From the NCBI GenBank assembly GCA_023396465.1, contig JAEWWF010000129.1, positions 1-12,129 of the forward strand: a DNA stretch of 12,129 nt, written 5' to 3'. Numbering within the stretch: the first letter of the stretch is position 1; each line of letters starts with the position of its first letter. Shown here one piece after another: positions 8,017-12,129 of this stretch. Position numbers and translations under genes: made by a program. The notes under the pieces are model-generated. The model was not told the origin of the DNA. It was given only the letters and a program-made list of their open reading frames with translations, and made no database searches. Source of the DNA: Pseudomonadota bacterium. Lineage in GTDB: Bacteria > Pseudomonadota > Alphaproteobacteria > Rhodospirillales > Rhodospirillaceae.

Positions 8017-8667
8017 ATGGCGCGAAAAACCAAGGCAGAAGCCGAACAGACGCGGGAAGCGATCCTGGATGCGGCGGAGATGATTTTCTTCGAGAAGGGA
8101 GTCGCCCGCACGACGCTGGACGAGATTTCCCGAGCCGCCGGGGTGACGCGCGGGGCGCTTTACTGGCATTTCCGCAACAAGGCGGACGTTCTGACGGCGC
8201 TGATCCAGCGTGTCGAGTCGCCCATCGACCACCTGCTGGCAGAAATCGCCGAGGCCGATGCCGGCAAGCGCGACCTGCTCGACCGCACCCGGCAGGTGTT
8301 CCGCCGCGTGTTCGAGGAACTGGCCGAGGACACCCAGCGGCAGCGGGTCTTCACCATCCTGATCCAAGGCACCGAACTGGTGGGTGAAATGCAGCCGGTG
8401 CAGGATCACTTCGAGGCCAAGGGGCAGCGTCTGGTGGCCGATATCCAGCGCGTGCTGGAACGCTGCCAGGCCAATGGAGAATTGCCGCCGGAGGTCGATC
8501 CTGCCCTTGCCGCCAACGCCGTGCATGCCTTCGTCATCGGTATCCACATGCTGGCCCTGCGCTGCGGTGGACCGCTGCAACTGCACTGTGAAGGCCCGGC
8601 GATGATCGACATGTTCTTCGCCGGATTGGCCCGCAACCGCCTCCCCCTCGCGCATAAAACACCATGA
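8017..8667 (+). CDS. acrR: TetR-family efflux repressor, AcrR/TtgR type
   Basis: It is 216 residues, the normal AcrR/TtgR length. The N-terminus MARKTKAEAEQTREAILDAA closely follows that of E. coli AcrR. The DNA-binding domain covers about residues 12-58, with the helix-turn-helix in TTLDEISRAAGVTRGALYWH and FRNKADVL. The C-terminal part (about 65-210) is the alpha-helical ligand-binding and dimerisation domain. I chose ATG 8017 over the in-frame ATG at 7996 because of the family N-terminus, an AAGGCGGA seven bases upstream, and the predicted promoter. It is divergent from the adaptor-pump operon and is expected to repress it until a hydrophobic drug-like ligand binds. The ligand cannot be deduced. 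After its stop there is an AT-rich stretch (8668-8712) without a convincing terminator. Confidence 0.92.
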   Translation: MARKTKAEAEQTREAILDAAEMIFFEKGVARTTLDEISRAAGVTRGALYWHFRNKADVLTALIQRVESPIDHLLAEIAEADAGKRDLLDRTRQVFRRVFEELAEDTQRQRVFTILIQGTELVGEMQPVQDHFEAKGQRLVADIQRVLERCQANGELPPEVDPALAANAVHAFVIGIHMLALRCGGPLQLHCEGPAMIDMFFAGLARNRLPLAHKTP

Positions 8668-8714
8668 CTGTGTAGATTATTTATTTAACCACATATTTTT
8701 GTTGTTTATGTCTG

Positions 8715-8743
8715 TTGACTTCCCCCTCGGCTCATCGTAGTTA
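8715..8743 (+). promoter_or_regulatory. Promoter of the sulfite reductase operon
   Basis: TTGACT (8715-8720, five of six to TTGACA) is followed after 17 bp by TAGTTA (8738-8743), a weak -10 (two of six). The predicted start near 8750 coincides with the 5' edge of the SAM-II-like aptamer, as expected for a riboswitch at the very start of a transcript. TTCCCC (8720-8725) and GGGGAA (8745-8750) flank the region as an inverted repeat whose meaning is unknown. Confidence 0.5.
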
Positions 8744-8750
8744 AGGGGAA

Positions 8751-8808
8751 CGGCGCCGATTTGAGCATCAGCTTGCGGGCGCGTTACAAATGCAGCTAAA
8801 GCGACGGG
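8751..8808 (+). promoter_or_regulatory. SAM-II (SAM-alpha) riboswitch aptamer
   Basis: The region carries the SAM-II landmarks in order. P1 5' strand GCGCC (8753-8757) is followed by the conserved GATTTGA (8758-8764), the loop segment AGCTTGC (8770-8776), P1 3' strand GGCGC (8778-8782), GTTACAAATG (8783-8792) and GCAGCTAAAG (8792-8801). P1 pairs perfectly over five base pairs. The pseudoknot can form from TGC (8774-8776) with GCA (8792-8794) and AGC (8770-8772) with GCT (8795-8797), leaving one bulged T. This matches, from memory, the SAM-II structure and consensus (GAUUUAA, GCGUGAUAAAUG, AGCUAAA). SAM-II normally controls methionine-biosynthesis genes such as metA, metX and metZ; here the next gene is cysI. 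The start of the predicted transcript is at its 5' edge. Confidence 0.85.
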
Positions 8809-8813
8809 TCCAG

Positions 8814-8843
8814 ACCGCCCGGCTGCAAGCTGCGGCGGTTTTT
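8814..8843 (+). terminator. Intrinsic terminator in cysI leader (attenuator)
   Basis: ACCGCC (8814-8819) pairs with GGCGGT (8834-8839). Inside, GGCT (8821-8824) can pair with AGCT (8828-8831) around a GCA loop. The stem is followed by a run of five T (8839-8843). This is a classic intrinsic terminator located between the aptamer and cysI, about 90 bases before the cysI ATG, so it can act only on leader transcripts. The aptamer segment TGCAGC (8791-8796) is complementary to GCTGCA (8822-8827), allowing an antiterminator alternative. Confidence 0.75.
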
Positions 8844-8935
8844 CTGTGCTTTCGGTCTGACCGACGACTGTCCGCGACCCACCGCGCCCCTCAAAGGCGC
8901 GAACACTCGAACTTTGCCTGCGCGAAGGAGGCTCC

Positions 8936-10648
8936 ATGGCCCAGGAACGCACCAAACTGTCCGCCGTCGAGGCCATGAAGGCCGACAGCCGGGGCCTGCG
9001 CGGCAGCCTTGCCGCCGAACTGGCCGACCCGGCGACGCCCTTCAGCGAGGAAGCCTACCAGCTGCTGAAGTTCCACGGTTCCTACCAGGGCTTCGACCGC
9101 GACACCGCGACGGCCCGCAAGCAGCAGGGCCTAAGCAAGGAATACCAGCTGATGGTCCGCGCCAAGATCCCGGGCGGCCGGCTGACGGCGGCGCAGTATC
9201 TGGCGCTCGACGCGCTGGCGGACCCTTACGCCGACGGTTCACTGCGCATCACCACGCGGCAGGGCATCCAGTTCCACGGCATCGTCAAGGGCGACCTGAA
9301 GGCAACCGTGCGCGGCATCAACGACGCCCTGCTGACCACGCTCGGCGCCTGCGGCGATGTGGTGCGCAACGTCGTCACCCACCCCGCCCCCATCGCCGAT
9401 GCGGTCCACCGCCGGCTGGAGGCCGACGCCAAGGCCATCTCCGCCCGCTTCGGCTGGACGTCGCGCGCCTATCACGAAATCTGGCTCGACGGCGAGCCGC
9501 TGCCGCCGGATCAGGACGGGGCGGAGGAAGAGGACGCCGTCTACGGCCGCACCTACCTGCCGCGCAAGTTCAAGATCGGCCTCGCGACGCCGGCCGACAA
9601 CAGCATCGACGTGCTGACCAACGACCTCGCCATCATTGCCCTGTTCGACGGCGATGCGTTGCAGGGCTACAACCTCGCCCTCGGCGGCGGGCTCGGCCAG
9701 ACCCACAACCGGGCCGACACGTTCCCGCGCCTCGCCACGCCCATCGCCTTCGTCGGCCCCGACGACCTGATCCGCGGCATCGAGGCGGTCATTGCCGTCC
9801 ACCGCGAGCACGGCAACCGCGCCGACCGCAAGCGCGCCCGCCTCAAGTACGTGGTGGCGGACAAGGGCGCCGCCTGGGTGAAGGTGGAACTGGAGCGCTT
9901 CTACGGCGCCCCGCTGGAAGACGCCCGCCCGACGCCCGTCTTCCAGGTGCCCGACCACATGGGCTGGCATCCGCAGGGCGACGGCCGCTGGTACCTCGGC
10001 CTGCCCGTCTCCAGCGGTCGCATCAAGGACACCGAGACGGTCCGCCTGCGCACCGCCCTGCGCGAGGTGGTGGCCCAGTTCGCCGTCGACCCGGTGCTGA
10101 CGCCGGAGCAGGACATCCTGCTGTCCAACATCGCCGACGCCGACCGCCCGCGCGTCGAGGCGCTGCTGCGCAACCACGGTGTCGCCCTGGCGGAAGACCT
10201 GCCGCCGCTCGCCCTCACCACGCTGGCCTGCCCCGCCCTGCCCACCTGCGGCCTGGCGCTGGCGGAAGCGGAGCGGGTGCGCGACCCCTTCGTCGCCGCC
10301 ATCCATGGCGAACTGGAGAGCCGCGGCCTCGGCGGCGAGCGCCTGAGCCTTCGCATCACCGGCTGCCCCAACGGCTGCGCCCGTCCGTCGACGGCGGAAA
10401 TCGGCCTCGTCGGCCGCACCCCCGGCCATTACGCCATCTACGTCGGCGGCGCCGTCGAGGGCACCCGCCTCAACGACAAGCTGCTGGAGCGCGTGCCGCA
10501 GGACGCCGTGCCGCCCACCCTCGGCCGCCTGTTCGGCCTGTGGGCCGCCGAGCGCCAGGGCCGCGAGGGCTTCGGCGACTTCGCCCTGCGCGTCGGGCTC
10601 GACCGCCTGAAGGCCGCCGCCGAGGCCGCCCCCGCCGCCGCCGAGTAA
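8936..10648 (+). CDS. cysI: Sulfite reductase hemoprotein CysI (siroheme, 4Fe-4S)
   Basis: CysI carries out the six-electron reduction of sulfite to sulfide in assimilatory sulfur metabolism. It is 570 residues, the same length as I recall for E. coli CysI, and follows it along its whole length. The cluster/siroheme cysteines are C432 and C438 (LACPALPTC) and C477 and C481 (TGCPNGC). Basic active-site residues lie in RITTRQGIQFHG (R104, R108), RNVVTHP (R144) and YLPRKFK (K211, K213). FGDF near the C-terminus is also typical. AAGGAGG at 8925-8931 precedes the ATG by four bases. No cysJ flavoprotein follows; instead a ferredoxin reductase and a ferredoxin do, so electrons probably arrive from ferredoxin. 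The relative most likely to be confused with it is ferredoxin-nitrite reductase, but the YLPRKFK and TGCPNGCARP contexts, the N-terminus and the SAM-II leader favour sulfite. Confidence 0.9.
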   Translation: MAQERTKLSAVEAMKADSRGLRGSLAAELADPATPFSEEAYQLLKFHGSYQGFDRDTATARKQQGLSKEYQLMVRAKIPGGRLTAAQYLALDALADPYADGSLRITTRQGIQFHGIVKGDLKATVRGINDALLTTLGACGDVVRNVVTHPAPIADAVHRRLEADAKAISARFGWTSRAYHEIWLDGEPLPPDQDGAEEEDAVYGRTYLPRKFKIGLATPADNSIDVLTNDLAIIALFDGDALQGYNLALGGGLGQTHNRADTFPRLATPIAFVGPDDLIRGIEAVIAVHREHGNRADRKRARLKYVVADKGAAWVKVELERFYGAPLEDARPTPVFQVPDHMGWHPQGDGRWYLGLPVSSGRIKDTETVRLRTALREVVAQFAVDPVLTPEQDILLSNIADADRPRVEALLRNHGVALAEDLPPLALTTLACPALPTCGLALAEAERVRDPFVAAIHGELESRGLGGERLSLRITGCPNGCARPSTAEIGLVGRTPGHYAIYVGGAVEGTRLNDKLLERVPQDAVPPTLGRLFGLWAAERQGREGFGDFALRVGLDRLKAAAEAAPAAAE

Positions 10649-10650
10649 CA

Positions 10651-10685
10651 CCAAGTCCCGATGAGCTTGACTCATCGAGACTTGG
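10651..10685 (+). other. Stem-loop between cysI and the ferredoxin reductase gene
   Basis: CCAAGTC (10651-10657) pairs with GACTTGG (10679-10685), and CGATGAG (10659-10665) pairs with CTCATCG (10671-10677). There is one C/A mismatch (10658/10678) and a five-base loop CTTGA. The hairpin starts two bases after the cysI stop codon, in the 93-base gap before the next gene. There is no T tract, so it is better read as an mRNA-processing or stability hairpin, or a weak terminator, than as a full terminator. A protein-binding palindrome is also possible. Confidence 0.7.
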
Positions 10686-10741
10686 ACGGCGCGACCGCGC
10701 GGCGCGGCCACTGCCGCGGAAAAGCACAAGGAGACAGACCC

Positions 10742-11794
10742 GTGACTCACGCCCTTCCCCCCGCCCCGCACGATGCCGTCGAGACCGACGTGGTCATCAT
10801 CGGCGCCGGCCCGGTCGGCCTGTTCGCGGTGTTCGAACTGGGCTTGCTGGACCTGCGCTGCCACGTCATCGACGTGCTCGACAAGCCGGGCGGCCAGTGC
10901 GCCGAGCTGTACCCGGAAAAGCCCATCTACGACATCCCGGCGTGGCCCGTCATCACCGGCCAGGACCTGGTGAACCGCCTGCTGGAGCAGATCGAGCCCT
11001 TCGCGCCGACCTTCCATCACCAGCAGATGGTCGAGGGCCTGACGCGGCTGGACGACGGCCGTTGGCTGGTGGAGACGGACGGTGGCGTCAAGCTCGCCGC
11101 GCCGGTGGTCTTCATCGCCGCCGGCGGCGGCAGCTTCACGCCCAAGCGCCCGCCGCTGCCAGGCATCGAGGGCTTCGAGGGGTCGTCGGTGTTCTATGCG
11201 GTGCGCAAGCGCGAGACCTTCGCCGGCAAGGATCTGGTCATCGCCGGCGGCGGCGACAGCGCGCTCGACTGGGCGCTGGCGCTGCGCACCGAGGCGAAGT
11301 CGGTGACCCTGGTCCACCACCGCGACGGCTTCCGCGCCCAGCCGCACAGCGTCTCCGCCCTGCGCGACGCCGTGGCGGCCGGCGAGATCGGCCTGCACAT
11401 CGCCAAGCTGGCGGGCCTGGAAGGCGCCGACGGGCAGCTGACCGGCGTGCGGCTGGAGAACGCGGCGCAGGGCTCCTTCGTGGTGCCGGCCGACGCCCTG
11501 CTGCCGTTCTACGGCCTGACCATGAAGCTCGGTCCCATCGCCGACTTCGGCCTCAACCTGAACGAGAACCTGATCCCTGTCGACACCGAGGCCTACGAAA
11601 CCAGCCGCCCCGGCATTTTCGCCATCGGCGACATCAACACCTACTCCGGCAAGCTGAAGCTCATCCTGTCGGGCTTCCACGAGGCGGCGCTGGCATCGCA
11701 GAAGGCCTTCCGCTACGCGCGGCCCGAGGAACGCCTGCGGTTCCAATACACCACCTCCTCCACCACCCTACAGAAGCGGCTGAACGTGGCATGA
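10742..11794 (+). CDS. Ferredoxin--NADP+ reductase, thioredoxin-reductase-like (type 2)
   Basis: This flavoprotein transfers electrons between NADPH and ferredoxin. It is 350 residues from GTG 10742-10744, which has AAGGAG at 10728-10733 eight bases upstream. The open frame extends 27 codons further upstream through the intergenic hairpin, but that segment is not family-like. The FAD-binding GAGPVG motif is at 21-26 (VVIIGAGPVGLFAVFELG). The conserved PGGQCAELYPEK is at 49-60, the NADP-binding GGGDSA at 169-174 with HRDGFRA at 193-199, and the second FAD motif FAIGD at 293-297. The CXXC redox pair of thioredoxin reductases is absent, which fits the ferredoxin reductase subgroup (YumC and Rhodopseudomonas FNR type). 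The C-terminal tail YTTSSTTLQKRL is also typical. The stop overlaps the ferredoxin ATG by four bases. Inferred role: to pass NADPH electrons through that ferredoxin to CysI. Confidence 0.93.
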   Translation: MTHALPPAPHDAVETDVVIIGAGPVGLFAVFELGLLDLRCHVIDVLDKPGGQCAELYPEKPIYDIPAWPVITGQDLVNRLLEQIEPFAPTFHHQQMVEGLTRLDDGRWLVETDGGVKLAAPVVFIAAGGGSFTPKRPPLPGIEGFEGSSVFYAVRKRETFAGKDLVIAGGGDSALDWALALRTEAKSVTLVHHRDGFRAQPHSVSALRDAVAAGEIGLHIAKLAGLEGADGQLTGVRLENAAQGSFVVPADALLPFYGLTMKLGPIADFGLNLNENLIPVDTEAYETSRPGIFAIGDINTYSGKLKLILSGFHEAALASQKAFRYARPEERLRFQYTTSSTTLQKRLNVA

Positions 11795-12105
11795 AGATCC
11801 AGGTGACCGATCGCGCCGGCGACACCCACGTCCTCGACGCGCTGGAAGGCTGGCGGGTGATGGAAATCATCCGCGACCACGGCCTGCCCATCAAGGCGGA
11901 ATGCGGCGGCGCCTGCGCCTGCGCCACCTGCCACGTCTACGTCGATGCCGACTGGCAGGACCTGCTGCACCCGCCGACCGACGAGGAGATCGAGATGCTC
12001 GACACCACGCCCTCGGTGGAGCCGGCCTCGCGCCTGTCCTGCCAGATCCTGTTCCGCCCGGAGCTGAGCGGCCTGTCGGTGACGCTGGCGCCCGAAGACC
12101 TCTGA
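11791..12105 (+). CDS. 2Fe-2S ferredoxin, adrenodoxin/FdVI type
   Basis: This is a small soluble electron carrier of 104 residues. The 2Fe-2S ligands fit C-x5-C-x2-C plus a distal Cys: C38, C44, C47 (ECGGACACATCHVYV) and C84 (RLSCQI). The CATCHVYV context and the acidic helix DEEIEMLD mark the vertebrate/adrenodoxin-type class, related to Rhodobacter FdVI and Isc ferredoxin, rather than the plant type. An additional cysteine, C42, lies inside the cluster loop. The ATG overlaps the reductase stop as ATGA (11791-11794), and only a weak ribosome site precedes it, so translation is probably coupled. Context makes it the natural redox partner of the reductase and the likely donor to CysI. Ferredoxins of this class also serve Fe-S assembly or P450s, so that role is inferred. 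No terminator is visible in the 24 bases that remain in the window. Confidence 0.94.
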   Translation: MKIQVTDRAGDTHVLDALEGWRVMEIIRDHGLPIKAECGGACACATCHVYVDADWQDLLHPPTDEEIEMLDTTPSVEPASRLSCQILFRPELSGLSVTLAPEDL

Positions 12106-12129
12106 TCCGCCCCGACCTGCGCGCCCGAG

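Noticed and set aside
8668..8700. Possible terminator after the TetR gene (TGTG ... CACA then a T run)
   Set aside because: Only four base pairs can form around a long A/T-rich loop; too weak to call.
8790..8978. Possible 62-residue leader peptide upstream of cysI
   Set aside because: Its ATG lies within the aptamer (AAATGCAG), no Shine-Dalgarno precedes it, and the frame runs across the terminator and into cysI out of frame. It has no run of Cys or Met codons that would suggest ribosome-mediated attenuation.
9239..11746. Long minus-strand open frame opposite cysI and the reductase
   Set aside because: The translation is a low-complexity mixture of Ala, Gly, Gln, Val and His mirroring the codon bias of the genes on the other strand. 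No recognisable domain, and two well-supported genes oppose it.
8914..12105. A stop-free plus-strand frame of about 1060 codons spanning cysI, the reductase and the ferredoxin
   Set aside because: Only its last 104 codons are the real ferredoxin. Upstream it is an arginine/proline/glycine-rich out-of-frame reading of cysI and the reductase, a product of high third-position GC. It shows no domain and no ribosome site.
1..12129. CRISPR arrays, insertion sequences, tRNA or rRNA genes
   Set aside because: No regularly spaced repeats, transposase-like proteins, terminal repeats or recognisable structural RNA sequences were seen on either strand.

Overview
The window is visibly GC-rich with strong G/C preference at third codon positions. 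Its gene content (hutC-hutI divergent from hutH, an AcrAB/MexAB/TtgAB-type efflux pair with its TetR regulator, and a CysI operon behind what looks like a SAM-II riboswitch) points to an alphaproteobacterium, most likely of the Rhodospirillales/Azospirillum kind. That placement is inferred from protein character and from SAM-II being mainly an alphaproteobacterial riboswitch; no taxonomic marker gene is present.

Region 1 (1-3430), histidine utilisation. On the minus strand, hutI (imidazolonepropionase) overlaps by ATGA the start of hutC (GntR-family repressor), whose 3' half runs off the left edge. hutH (histidine ammonia-lyase) is divergent on the plus strand. The 290-bp gap between hutI and hutH holds a perfect TATAAT embedded in a 7-bp inverted repeat, the probable hutH promoter and HutC operator, followed by a long hutH leader with an 8-bp stem. 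hutU and the final formiminoglutamate steps are not in the window.

Region 2 (3431-8667), multidrug efflux. A strong palindromic hairpin separates hutH from a convergent two-gene minus-strand operon: an AcrA-type periplasmic adaptor lipoprotein and, overlapping by ATGA, an AcrB-type RND transporter. The acrR/ttgR-like TetR repressor is divergent. The intergenic region shows a good promoter for each direction, and a near-perfect palindrome fills the spacer and -35 box of the pump promoter, a clear repressor-operator layout. No outer-membrane factor gene is present.

Region 3 (8668-12129), sulfite reduction. A TTGAC-type promoter should start transcription almost exactly at the first stem of a SAM-II-like aptamer. 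An intrinsic terminator hairpin with a T tract follows, and part of the aptamer pseudoknot strand is complementary to the terminator core. Downstream lie cysI (siroheme/4Fe-4S sulfite reductase), a thioredoxin-reductase-like ferredoxin-NADP+ reductase and an adrenodoxin-type 2Fe-2S ferredoxin. No cysJ flavoprotein is present. The simplest reading is a self-contained chain NADPH -> FNR -> ferredoxin -> CysI -> sulfite, shut off by SAM through transcription attenuation. A 15-position stem-loop immediately after cysI may set different transcript levels for cysI and for the two electron carriers. This region is the most interesting part of the window.
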